Of a stretch of DNA of 64,000 nt, positions 1-9,926 are shown one piece after another. A model generated the notes under the pieces. The model was not told the origin of the DNA, did not search any database, and was given only the letters and a program-made list of their open reading frames with translations. A program made the translations under genes and the position numbers. This stretch comes from Thelonectria olida (lineage: Eukaryota; Ascomycota; Sordariomycetes; Hypocreales; Nectriaceae), in the NCBI GenBank assembly GCA_020736575.1, contig JAGPYM010000062.1, positions 62,001 to 126,000 on the forward strand, written 5' to 3'. Every line of letters starts with the position of its first letter. The stretch's first letter is position 1.

Positions 1-342
1 CGGCACCGGCCCTGACTACTGCGCCCAAGGCCAGTGTCAGCTGGGACAGTGCACGAACCCAGAGGATCCAACGACCGACGATCAGCCCAACTTTCCCTGG
101 CTGGTGGGCAATACGACCGACGGCACGTGCGGCGGCCGCAAGGGATACACATGCGATGTTGTGTATGGGAACTGCTGCAATAAGCACGGTTACTGCGGGT
201 CTCTTCCTGCGGACTGCGGCGAAGGATGGTGAGTTTCCATGTCGATAGACGAGCTGGGGATGGGATACTAACCTGGTGTCATAGTCAATCCAAGTTTGGA
301 AAGTGTGGCTCAACAGATATAGCTGGCCTGAGTAGTATGTAG
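1..342 (+). CDS. Chitin-binding (hevein-type) protein, 3' end of gene
   Basis: Only the C-terminal end of this gene lies in the window; the start is off the left edge. Reading from base 2, the frame is open to a GT-AG intron at 229-284 (gtgagt donor, actaac branch site, atag acceptor). Splicing rebuilds a Cys codon across the junction and the frame ends with a TAG at 340-342. The last 45 or so residues form a type-1 chitin-binding domain with regularly spaced cysteines (CGGRKGYTC, then GNCCNKHGYCG, then DCGEGC). Such domains bind chitin, usually in secreted proteins, and in fungi often follow LysM or GH18 modules; which of these lies upstream cannot be seen. The upstream cysteine-containing segment (PDYCAQGQCQLGQC) resembles linkers of LysM proteins, which is inference. 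No defect is visible in the part present. Confidence 0.8.
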
Positions 343-630
343 GGAAAGCCGCGCTGTAGCCCGTTGTCTGATTTCTAGTCAAGCATGATTTAGCCTGGAG
401 GCTCAAGATGTTGCTTTGTCGAAGTAGTCTCAATGTGTGTAAAGTAGTTTATATAGGCAGAATAGGCTTTGTATTCGATTTTCTCCTTTGTGTAATCATC
501 TGGCTCTTAAAGGCAAGAAGACATTCAGTAAAACGAAACATGTTGTCTCTCAAGAGCAGCTTCGATCAAATGCACTGAATTGTTTACAGTCTTGACCTCG
601 ACACCACCAAATGGATATGAACCCACCCCC

Positions 631-1319
631 TCAATTCAATGACATGTAGGCATCATATTCCGCCTCCATCTGGGGCGACCAGAGCTGAGGCATCCCATTA
701 GACGTGAGCGGCAGCGGCCCAGCCGGTGGAAGGCATGGGTACCTGTGGCGGTCTCTCTTGGCCTGGATCCATTCATCCTCCTTTGTGATCGAGAGTTGGC
801 TCACCACAAGGCAGTCGACTACCAACCTTGTCTCTTCTGGAAGTGGTCGGCAGTCCCATATGCCCAGCACCGCCAACACATTCTGGCGGAGACCCATGAG
901 GATGGGGTGCACGTCCGTCACGAAGTCGTGGATCGTAAGGTACGGTTTGTCCGAGGCTTGAACGACAAACGGTGCCAGGTTCGTAGGTTCATCCTCCCCG
1001 CAGCACTGCACTAGATGCATTTCCCCTTCGACGAGCTCATACACGCAATTTGGATCGTCGGGGTCTGCGTGTTCGTGGTTCTCCCACCAAGCATACTCCC
1101 AGTCACACAACGGATCAACAGTGACGGATATGGACGACAGTTCGGGCTGCGTCAGCGGCTCTTGCGAGATGGGATGCCAGCTCGTGCCGCCGGGGTTTGG
1201 CGGAAGTAGGGCTCCCGGGGTCCCTCCGGATTGGCAGCGTCCTCTAGGACGAAGATGCTGGTTTCCAGAGGACCCTGGAGGGTCCAGAAAAGGCGGTTGG
1301 TGGCCTCAGTGTTCGGCAT
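631..1319 (-). pseudogene. Hypothetical fungal protein with one frameshift
   Basis: The 3' portion (631 to about 1205 on the minus strand) is open and encodes about 190 residues, including a hydrophobic, Val/Leu-rich middle (HDFVTDVHPILMGLRQNV). The only upstream ATG that gives a convincing N-terminus (MPNTEATNRLFWTLQGPLE) is at 1319, in a frame that differs by one base. The two frames meet around 1200-1215 near the codons for REPYF and PPNPGG. A single-base deletion or a base-calling error would explain this; no GT-AG intron of sensible size fits. I do not recognise the family. A (GGTGGA)n microsatellite lies immediately upstream of the start, in the presumed 5' leader. If the indel is an assembly error the gene would encode about 229 residues. 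Confidence 0.4.
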
Positions 1320-1348
1320 GGCGATTATTGGCGGCGAGAACGAGTGTA

Positions 1349-1384
1349 GAGGTGGAGGTGGAGGTGGAGGTGGAGGTGGAGGTT
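1349..1384. repeat. GAGGTG hexanucleotide microsatellite (6 units)
   Basis: Six tandem perfect copies of GAGGTG lie directly upstream of the ATG at 1319 of the minus-strand hypothetical gene, so they would fall in its 5' leader or promoter. Confidence 0.9.
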
Positions 1385-1795
1385 GATAGAAACGTGAATG
1401 CGAGAGCTGGGTTAAGTCTTTATGTAAGGTAGGTACCTACTCTAATCACCGTGCGCCAAAGCGGTTCGCACATGATGTTGGTAGCAGGATGAAACCAAAT
1501 TGCATGGAAATTCAGTGGATCCTAAAAGGAGTGGGTGTTAACTAATTATTATTTGAATGGCCGCATTGCTCCTCCGGAATACGCAAAATTACGTAGTTGG
1601 TTGCTTGATTAGATACGATGTACCTAGGTATTGTGATCCTTGGCTCGTCGTCACCTTATCACACTTCACTAACAAATTATCAGGGCAAAATGCACAGATA
1701 GGGGAACAGAACAGTTATCTATTCCATTAATGGTAATGCAACCTCTTAGGGGTCTTCAAATGCTCCCCGCTGTCAAGCCAATATTGCGCTGAAAT

Positions 1796-2979
1796 TTAAT
1801 CAACGTCATCGGGACTGGTCTTCTCGAATCCCTCCTCACCAAACTTGGGCCCAAACTTCTCTCCAGCCTCCTTTAACGCCTCGGCTTCGTCGATGTCGAT
1901 CTCCTCGTCGGGAATCGGGATATCGCGCCTCTCAGCAATGGACTCCTTGGCCCCTGGCTTGAGCGAGCCATCCTCGTTGACGTAGTCCTTATAGTAAAGG
2001 GTAAAGATAATAACTAGGTACGTCTGATCCGTGTCCTTATTTCGCAGGACGTATCTGAGCAGATGTGAGCGTCTCTGGTTGGACCTGAGACAAGTAAACG
2101 GAACGATTATAAGAAAGGTGATCATGCACACGCGTGCCTCACTTCAGATCCGTCGGCGAGAAAGGCTGAAGAGGCTCGCAAGGAAACTGGGGATGTCTGG
2201 CAGACGTAAAAGCAAGGAGATGTCTCTTACCTGAGGCCCCAGCCGTCCCAGTACTTCATAATGGGCAGCTGGAATCCGGGCAGCTTCAAGGCCAGGTTCG
2301 CAAAGTCAAGGTGGGGATTGAAGAAGTCGAGGCCGTAGGTGCGATCGTACTGCCACACCCACTTCTCCTTGTTCTCAGCACGGAGAGCCCACTTCATGCG
2401 CGCCTTGTTGGCTTCGGGGACTGCGAGCTCTTGACGGGTCTTCAAACCAGCTTCGTCTCCGCCCTCCTCAAACCAGAGACCACCCTTGGCCTTATCATAC
2501 TCACCAGAACCGACGTGGATGGTGTTGAAAGAGCTCAGGGCAGGCCCGTACAGGAAGGGCTTGTCGGCGTAGGCATCACCCTCCAGGCCAGGGCCGATCT
2601 ACCACTTGACAATACTCATGGCGGTATTAAAGCCGGGGGGGAGGCGATCGCGGATGGGGTGGTCAAAGTCATTGCCGAACTGCAAGTCGGTGCCAGAGAT
2701 GCCAGGGCCCTCGTCGCCGGCGGGCTTCTTGGGGGTGAAACGGAACGAGATGCTGTACTGATCCTGGTTGTAGGCATGGGGTTGCGAGGCGAAATATAGA
2801 GAGGTGGCCGGGGCGTCGCGAGGCAGGCCCTTGTAGTCCTAGACACAGACGTTGAGTTCGATGTCGGCGCGATCGCTGGAGATGCGAAGGGGGTCGGCGG
2901 CGTTGATGGGGACCTGGACATGCGAGTCATCGTCGTAGCCAGGGCCGGCCGTGATGTGGAGGACGTAGTTGTCGGCCAT
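1796..2979 (-). pseudogene. DUF1769-family protein gene with RIP-like nonsense mutations
   Basis: Two exons (2979-2231 and 2054-1796) flank a 176-nt GT-AG intron (2230-2055; gtaaga donor, ctcag acceptor) and give one continuous frame of about 335 codons. The protein begins MADNYVLHITAGPGYD and contains the DUF1769 block ending YDRTYGLDFFNPHLDF, LPIMKYWDG and YVLRNKDTDQTYLVIIFTLY. It ends in an acidic tail. The DUF1769 family is fungal and of unknown function. Two in-frame TAG codons break it: 2839-2841, where a Gln is expected, and 2599-2601, where a Trp is expected in the KWW motif. Both are C-to-T or G-to-A transitions. A Cys codon just before the first stop (VCV) may likewise be a mutated Arg. 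The splice sites and the rest of the frame are intact, so inactivation looks recent. Repair of only two bases would restore the frame. Confidence 0.75.
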
Positions 2980-4138
2980 TTCGTTGGTGTTTTGGCTCTC
3001 AACAATGGCTCAATGAGTGTCGGTGAGGGTTGATTCTCTCTCGCAGGTGGATCTGAATCTCAGTTTGATCTGAAAAACATTCCTTGACTATGCTCATGGG
3101 CAAGGGGCCGTTCTCGGGGTATTTTAAGCGTCAAGAGGCACGGAACAAAACATCCATAATGGCTCGACTATGTCGACTAGATGACGTGAGGGTTTTTTTT
3201 CTCTCGGTCGCGCCAACGCCCGACCGACCACCTCATGGTCCGGCAATTGATAAATTGGATCCATCACGACTAAAACAACCACTTGTTGCCCTGATTTCTG
3301 CTCCGCCCATGCTCGTATTGATAATTTGATGTAAGACACGATAAAAACGCATTCCTACATATTCATCCTTTCGATTTTTCACCTTCATAGCGTGCAATAA
3401 CTGCAATCATAAGTCTATTTACATGCACGATTCCGACATTCTATCTTTCCATCTTATCGTCTCGAGCCTGGAATTCCCGCTATCCTTGTCTCGTGCAGCA
3501 TGCCGCCTTCACCGCCGTTATCGTGACAATTGTTGGTGGTTTCTATCCTTGTAGGTGCAGTGCGATTCGGGTGATTTCTCACCGCTACCTAGACATGCCA
3601 ACAAACAGTACGTGTTGCGATATATCCGACGGAGATGACGGAGAATCCTACTTTCACATGCTTTCAGCTGTCACGTTGCGCTGAAACCGAAGTGACTAAG
3701 AAGGATGTGTGGCATCTTCGGAATATTTTTCTTCTCTTCCAACTTCAGCTCTAGGGTAGCGTTGTTGGAAACGCTAGTGTGCCTGAGGCTAGGAAACCTT
3801 GTTGCCATGGGGTGAATGGAGCGTGTAAGAGCACTTCGTACCCCACTTTCAACCATTAACCATCTCAGCTTCTTAACAACATCACCACAACAAGACCTCA
3901 AGCGGCATCACGACCACCACAAATTTCATTTCATCCACCTTAGAAGTCATACGATCAAGACGAATTGGTATAACCAGCCATCCAGTTATTTACCTGTCCC
4001 TTGCATTATTCCCTCTGTATCCCACCTTGTATATCACGCAACCATCTGCCTCCCAAGCCGAGGTATTATACGGCATACGCAGACCATCGTCAACATCACA
4101 TCTTGACAGCTCCTGAACAACCAATCGACGAACCCATC
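2980..4138. other. Intergenic stretch, no gene recognised
   Basis: The stretch contains only short frames without coding character. Base composition is ordinary for the left region, with no RIP-like AT bias. It should hold the promoter of the DUF1769 pseudogene (minus strand) and the leader of the fragment beginning at 4139. I see no tRNA, repeat or conserved motif. Confidence 0.5.
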
Positions 4139-4528
4139 ATGGCTCCCACAACTAATCGCACCACTTCTTCTCCTTCTCCGTCTCTCCTTCTCCTCCCTGC
4201 TCCGCCACGCCCCTCATCTCACATTGCCCTTCCTGCCGCCTACAGAGAGTCCCTCACTGCGGTTCTCTCAACGCTCAAGACTTCCATCAAACCATCAACT
4301 CTCGTCGTCGCGGCTACCTGCCCCATTCTTGAGGGATCATCCCCGCGGAGAAAATCTGTACGTTGGACTGACGCTCAGTCATTACTCGCCGGCCTGTACA
4401 CCCTCGTCTCCGTTATCTGCGCTCAAGAGTCCATTGACGTGGACATAGGTGCTGGGCCTGGTAGCGTTGCACTGCGGATGCTGACTTCTTTAGCCGACGG
4501 ATTCTCCCCCTCATTCTCAACCGTTTGA
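4139..4528 (+). pseudogene. N-terminal fragment of pantetheine-phosphate adenylyltransferase-like gene
   Basis: The ATG at 4139 opens a frame of 129 residues. The first 105 or so resemble the N-terminal extension of fungal phosphopantetheine adenylyltransferase-family proteins (CoA synthesis): a Ser/Pro-rich start, SLLLLPAPPRPSSHIALPAA, a TLVVAATCPIL segment, WTDAQSLLAGLYTLVSVICA, and then GAGPGSV. In those proteins this is followed by VDVRVLL-type sequence and a nucleotidyltransferase domain with an HxGH motif. Here the frame runs into unrelated codons after GAGPGSV at about 4470 and stops at 4526-4528. No HxGH domain follows, because a STAND gene begins at 4593. I read this as a truncated duplicate fused to a foreign junction. 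The family assignment rests on memory of the conserved extension, not on the catalytic motif. Confidence 0.5.
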
Positions 4529-4592
4529 CTCCAGCTGCTCGCCGTGAGCCAGAAATCTCGAAGAATATACTCTCTCCATCTATTCGCTCCCC

Positions 4593-7176
4593 ATGGCCGA
4601 GGCCGTCGGATTAGCCGCAAGCGTCATCGCAATTATCGAGCTGTCCGCCAAGGTCTCCGCGCTATGCCTCGACTACTCCACTGCGGTCAGCAATGCCAGG
4701 GCAGACATTACACGCCTCCGAAGCCGATTAGACAACTTGGGCGCAACATTCCGAGCGGTTCAGAAGCTTCTCGATGGCCTGGATGGCCACACGCTGCAGG
4801 CGTCGAGAGAACTGGCTGACTCTCTCCGAGGCTGCACCACTGAGCAGGCTGGATCCGGACAAGAGCGGAAAAACAATGCGCTGTTTCGGCCTTCGTGCCC
4901 TCAAGTGGCCGTTGGATAGCAAGGAGGTTAGCGATGTTCTCTCCAGGCTGGAGCGCCACGAACAGACAATCACTCTCGGTCTTCAAATCGATCAAACGTA
5001 TGTTAGCAAAGCGGTAAGATTGGTGGAACAGAGCTGATAGGACTCTTGAAGCACGCTTCTCCTCGACATCATGCAAAGGTTCGAAGGCATCTCTATTCAG
5101 CCCGAAGAGGATACATCGATAGCTCGCAAGCCTTATTTTTGCGTACCATTCGAGCGCGACCGCCTTCCACCTCAGCTCAAACCCATCAAACCAATCGCAT
5201 CCATCGATCTCACCGCCATAGAGCCTATTAGCTTCGCCGTCGGAGTCACTGGGCTTGCGGGCCTCTTCAGCACCTCCGTCGATGCAGTGCAGGGTACGCG
5301 GCCAGTATATGACAAGCTCGCGTCCGGGCTAGGTGCGTATCTGAACGCTACCTCGATGCTCGTCGTCTAACCGAGATCAGGAACTTCCCCAGCCCATGCT
5401 TGGCCCGCTGAGCTACAGCGGATCCTCGCCCGGATCGAAGAGGGGAACAGAGGTAAGGCATCATCCCCAGCTCCTAGTGCTAAGCTAACGGAGCGAAGCC
5501 GAAACGCGTCGGGAACTCCTCTCCTGGCTCGGCCGCTTGTCTCCGAATGAACGCTACGACGACTCCGTCCAGACCAGGCTCGTCGGCACCTGCGATTGGA
5601 TCTTCCACCGGCCCGCATTTCAGAACTGGCTCGACCAAAAATTCACCGCAGGCGCAAAGCTGCTGTGGATCAACGGACCCGCGGGGTTTGGTAAGACGAT
5701 TCTCTGCGCTCACGTCGTCGAACACCTCTCGTTCACGCTTGAGACACCCGTCGCCCATTTCTTCTTCTCATCCAACCTCAAGAGCCGCGAAGACCCTTTC
5801 GTAGCCGTACGATCATAGATTTCCCAGGTCGTGTCGCAGCACGAGGGCGCGTTCGAGCACGTCCGCCAGAGATGGGAGGCTAATTCGGATCCCGTCGCGA
5901 CCCGTACGAATGCCATCAGGCTCTTCACACAGCTCCTCCACATTGTTCCCGGCTGTACATTCGTTGTCGACGGTCTAGACGAATGCACCTACTTGGACAA
6001 CACCAACACCTCGGTCAGCAGATTCCTCCACACTGTTACGGACGCAGTTGTTGGGACGAACACTCGCGTTCTCGTGGTCAGTCGCGCCGAGCCAGAGATC
6101 CGACACGCCCTCACAGACGACACACCCTCAAGCTTTGCCGAATACGAGATTTCACCCGATGACATACGATCCGACACGGCCGCCTATTCCAGAGACATCG
6201 TCGACAGAAAACTACCCAACAAGAGCGACGATTTGCGATCGGCCCTCTCCGAAATAATGACCGATCAATGCGAAGGCCAGTTCCTCTGGCTGAAGATGCA
6301 GGAGAAATCTTTGAGGAGAGGGATGAACAAGAAACAGCTCCAGCACACCATCAAGGAAACTCCGGGTGGGCTGGACCAATTATACGACCGAAGCTGGCAG
6401 AGAATCACCCAGTCTCGAGAGTCGGAGAGGCAACGTATCTACGCCCTATTGCGCTGGGCAGCATTTGCACTACGGCCCCTGACAGTCTGCGAGGTCACCG
6501 AAGCTGTCCTTATCGACGGATCTGAAGACCTGCCGATCGAAGATCTCCCCGACGCTGTGGATGACGACTACATCGACAACGAAATAGTCGGTCTTTGTGG
6601 CCCCTCGTGGAGATCAGGAGCCAGCGCTCGGACACCTCCGCTGGCCTACGAACGGTGCACTTGACGCACTTTTCCGTCAAGCAGTACCTGCCGTGTAATC
6701 TCTCAACGCCTGACTGGATCCGGGAGAACGAGCGCTTCCGGGATGTATACCAAAACACCTTGCTCGCCAAGGCCTGACTTCACTACATCAATTTCCGGCG
6801 AGGCTGGCAAGAGGCCCCAGGTCACCCGCCCTGTCTCGGCATGATGTTCCGCGACTACGCAGCAGCGTCTTGGCATCGCCGTATCAAGTCTGGCTTGCGC
6901 ACCGATGGGGAAATGTTGACTCTTGCCATCCGATTCCTTGATAGGAGCAACCCCGCCTGGAATGCTTGGAGGGCATGGTTCGATGAACAGGATGCTGAGC
7001 TTCAGAAACTTGGGACTGAATCCACCTCACCTGGCCCGCTCTATTACGCAGTAGAGCTCGGGTTAACAAATGCGGCGAGTGCTTTGATAAAAGAAAAGAG
7101 TTGTGATGTGAATGAAAGAAGCGACATTGGAAGATCAGCTCTCGAAGTTGCATGCACAATTCGTGGGGGGTCTTAG
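4593..7176 (+). pseudogene. NLR/STAND protein pseudogene: fungal N-terminal domain, NACHT, ankyrin start
   Basis: A multi-exon STAND (NLR-like) gene can be followed through several breaks. Residues from 4593 (MAEAVGLAASVIAIIELSAK) match the fungal STAND N-terminal domain and reach GLRALKWPLDSKEV after a one-base frameshift near 4840. An intron at 4998-5051 leads to LLLDIMQRFEG. A HeLo-like start (EPISFAVGVTGLAGLFS) follows at 5222. After an intron at 5453-5498 comes a NACHT domain with Walker A GPAGFGKT (5675-5698), Walker B TFVVDGLDEC (about 5957-5986), a winged-helix-like region (LRTVHLTHFSVKQYL) and the first ankyrin-like segment (GPLYYAVELGLTNAASALI). The breaks are TAA 5368, TAG 5816 (Trp expected), a frameshift near 6600 in a C run, TGA near 6775, and loss of the ankyrin array after 7176. 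Such proteins act in non-self recognition and programmed cell death in fungi. Confidence 0.75.
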
Positions 7177-7536
7177 AGATGCCATCATGGCATGCAAAGG
7201 TACCGCTGGTAGCCGCATCATCATATTGACAGCCTGATCCGGGGTATTATGCGCAAGATCGGGCGTCTGCAATGTCTGCGCTGGTGGTGGAGGATTGATG
7301 GCCATGTGCGGCGAAGATCTTAGGGATCCACTGACCACACTAGTCATGGCATCTGACTCAATTGCGCAGGCTATAGTTAAGTCGACATAATGAACATCGA
7401 TGTCATCAAACACCTTGCTGGGACTGTCTGGAACGGCTGTTAGACCTCCGGTGCTTTTGGAGAGCAGACGGTCTTTGGGGCTTACCAGCATGGATCGTGT
7501 TCCTGGGCTGAGAATGTGCAGCAAGACTATTGATCA
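7177..7536. other. Unassigned segment between two STAND pseudogenes
   Basis: The ankyrin frame ends at 7176 and the NB-ARC remnant is readable only from about 7537. The minus strand is open through much of this interval (Pro/Ser-rich, 129 residues). I do not recognise it and cannot tell whether it is coding. The segment is probably the recombination junction between the two truncated NLR genes. Confidence 0.3.
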
Positions 7537-8795
7537 ATGGAAGCGTGGTATCAGATCGCGAGTCACCAAAATCTTCAACGTCATCTCCATCATCCTCCGC
7601 ATCGGACCATCATCACGCTGACTGGCCGTAGTGAATCGCAGGTCGCTATTCAATTTGCGCATCACATCCGCGACACGTCACCGCAAACCAGGGTCTTCTG
7701 GGTACACGCGAGTTCGAAGCCAAGGTTTGAAGAGGCATACCGGTCCATTGCGGACAGTCTACGGCTACCTAGGCGAAACGATCCCAGCGTCGACGTGCTC
7801 GGGCTAGTTCGCGACTGGCTGCAGAGAGAGGAAGCTGGCCCGTGGTTGATGGTCTTGGACAGTGTTGACGACGTCAACCTCTTCTACTCCAGCTCTAGCT
7901 CCGGAAGAGATGAGACAGTATGCCATCTAGCGGACGAGAACCCTGCTGCACTGAGCGTGCAGCGGCCACTCGCAGTCTTCCTACCGAAACGCCGCAATGG
8001 AACCATCCTCGTCACGTCACGCAGCATGGACGCCGCTGAGAAGCTAACAGGTGGCCATAAGGCTGTCTACAGGATCTCAGCCATGGATGACGCCTAAGCC
8101 CTACAGCTTTTCCGCAACAAGCTGCAGGGAGACTTTGACGAGAATGCCGCTGCTGATCTTCTTCATGCTCTGGATTATATCCCGCTGGCCATTACCCAAG
8201 CGGCGGCATACATCAACCGTCGCGCCCCCCGCATATCGGTAAAGACATACCTGGACGCCTTCCGGGAAAGTGATAAAAAGAAGGGCAGCCTCCTCAACAG
8301 CGACGCGGGGGATCTTCGACGGGATGAGACCGTCTCCAACTCCGTAGTCATGACGTGGCAAGTAACTCTTGAACAGATACGCCGCGAGAGACCATCCGCA
8401 GCCGACCTGCTCTCACTTATGAGCTTCTTCAATCCGCAGGGCATCCCCGAGCTTGTACTCCACAACTATAACGGCGATCTGAAGGACAATATGGACAGAG
8501 ACGAAGATAGTGATAATTTGAGGATGATTTAGATGTCCTCCGTGGCTACTCGCTCGTGTCTGTGACAGCAACGTGGGATGTATGCGAGATGCATTCCCTC
8601 GTGCAGTTTTGCACACGAGCTTGGCTGTCTGTGGTTGACGATGTAGAACGATGGAGACAGGTATTTTTATGGGCCATGTCAAGACATTTCCCACGTGGTG
8701 CATTCGAGACCTGGCCCACCTGTCAGATGCTACTTCCTCACATTGAGTCGATGTTGGAGAAGGAGCCACCAAACCACAGTATCGTCCTCCTCTAA
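7537..8795 (+). pseudogene. NB-ARC (TPR-type) STAND protein pseudogene
   Basis: The frame resembles the NB-ARC region of fungal NB-ARC-TPR proteins: SQVAIQFAHHIRDTSPQTRVFWVHAS, WLMVLDSVDD (Walker B), NGTILVTSRS, YIPLAITQAAAYI (GxP-type motif) and RPSAADLLSLMSFFNPQGIP. It then runs into the winged-helix region with SLVQFCTRAW and VERWRQVFLWAMS. The Walker A loop is destroyed: where GGxGKS is expected the sequence has only a short TGRSE. There is a TAA at about 8095 (Gln expected) and a frameshift near 8515-8530. The C-terminal TPR repeats are missing after 8795, where the sequence joins an unrelated minus-strand gene. It lies 360 bases downstream of a NACHT pseudogene on the same strand, forming a small NLR graveyard. 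No function is expected. Confidence 0.75.
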
Positions 8796-9395
8796 TGTCC
8801 ACTTTCCACCGGATGACCTTGTAGCTGAAAGCGAAGCCTCAGGCGGTCCTCTGCTCCTCCTGGGGAGTGATACGGATCTGTCAGCATGTGGCTGACGTGG
8901 ATGAGGGGTCCATTCAAACTGGAATTGAAATGTTGTCCTGTCACCCTCAGTGACGCGCTTCAATAAAACGTTTTCGAGAGGCCATTCCTCGAACCGAGTA
9001 AGAAACCTGCTGGGCGTAGAGGGTATTGGTCTTGGCTGTAATGGTGGTGGGCTCTCAATGCCACATACAGACCTTCGACGTCCTCTCGATAACGCCGTGG
9101 TACGTCTTGTCGGTCGTCTTTGGGGAGAGCTCCAGGTACTGCGAACCCAGGTGTGAGGAGATCGAGATACCCTGCGACGCTTGCGACCATGCTGTTCTTC
9201 GTCATCGGAATCGTCTCCAGAGCCGTGTCCCTGAGCTGTTAGGGGCGAAGGACAATAGTCCTCATCACGCACGCGCCCTGGAACGTCGAGGCCATCCTCA
9301 CTGCCGGAGCCTTCAGTATTTGCGTCGCTGTCCTCCTTTTGCGCCGTTTTATGTGCATGTGAGGATCTGCGGCGAGAACGGCGGGGGGACGGCAA
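8730..9395 (-). CDS. Truncated Myb/SANT-like fungal protein
   Basis: An uninterrupted minus-strand frame of 221 codons starts at the ATG at 9395. The N-terminal half is Arg/Ser-rich with acidic patches and several basic clusters (GRKRRR), likely a disordered, nuclear-type segment. The middle carries a block I associate with fungal Myb-like proteins (FEEWPLENVLLKRV, then TTFQFQFEWTP) and then a probable SANT/Myb start (GGKWTLEEDD). The frame then runs on through about 30 bases antisense to the NB-ARC pseudogene and stops, so the Myb helices are missing. The last 13 or so residues are a junction artefact. It is probably a 3'-truncated gene copy. The Myb assignment is moderate; the truncation is supported by the overlap with the NLR remnant at 8730-8795. 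Confidence 0.45.
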   Translation of the reverse strand: MPSPRRSRRRSSHAHKTAQKEDSDANTEGSGSEDGLDVPGRVRDEDYCPSPLTAQGHGSGDDSDDEEQHGRKRRRVSRSPHTWVRSTWSSPQRRPTRRTTALSRGRRRSVCGIESPPPLQPRPIPSTPSRFLTRFEEWPLENVLLKRVTEGDRTTFQFQFEWTPHPRQPHADRSVSLPRRSRGPPEASLSATRSSGGKWTLEEDDTVVWWLLLQHRLNVRK

Positions 9396-9926
9396 CTGTC
9401 ACACAGCATGAGATTCCAGCCCAAATTTCAACCTACAGCATGATTGAGGCTGCGTAGACCGAGCTGAACACACTGATCGACATGCAGTGGTGCACTCTAC
9501 CGGCTTGATTGGCCGTTATTTCTAGCTGCGGCTGCGTGCAGTCCAATCATGCACGACCCGCTACTATCCAACAGGAGAGGCAAACCGCCACCGGTTTGCG
9601 CAAAAGAGCCTTGAGGAACGGAGCTAGCTATGACCGGTTTCGCGTTCATCTTCGACTTCGATCACAGCCTCCAAGTTCGAATCTGAGGTAGTTATTGGAG
9701 ACGCGTATTATACCAAACAATACATAATGTAGCTTGGGGGCATACCTTAGAGCCCTAGAATGTCTGATGGGGAGAAGGTTCAATTGTTGAGAGGGCAGTG
9801 AAGGATCGCTCCAGGAGATATCTGAGCTTACCTGTACTACTTGGAGATAGAAGAGGTAAAGGACATATGATTTTGTTGGCCTCTAAATGAAGATAAATTT
9901 CCAATTAGCCTCCTTACTAATTAAAC
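9396..9926. other. Intergenic, no gene recognised
   Basis: Only short, low-complexity frames occur. The right part (9700-9926) becomes slightly AT-rich. I see no repeat or RNA gene. Confidence 0.4.
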
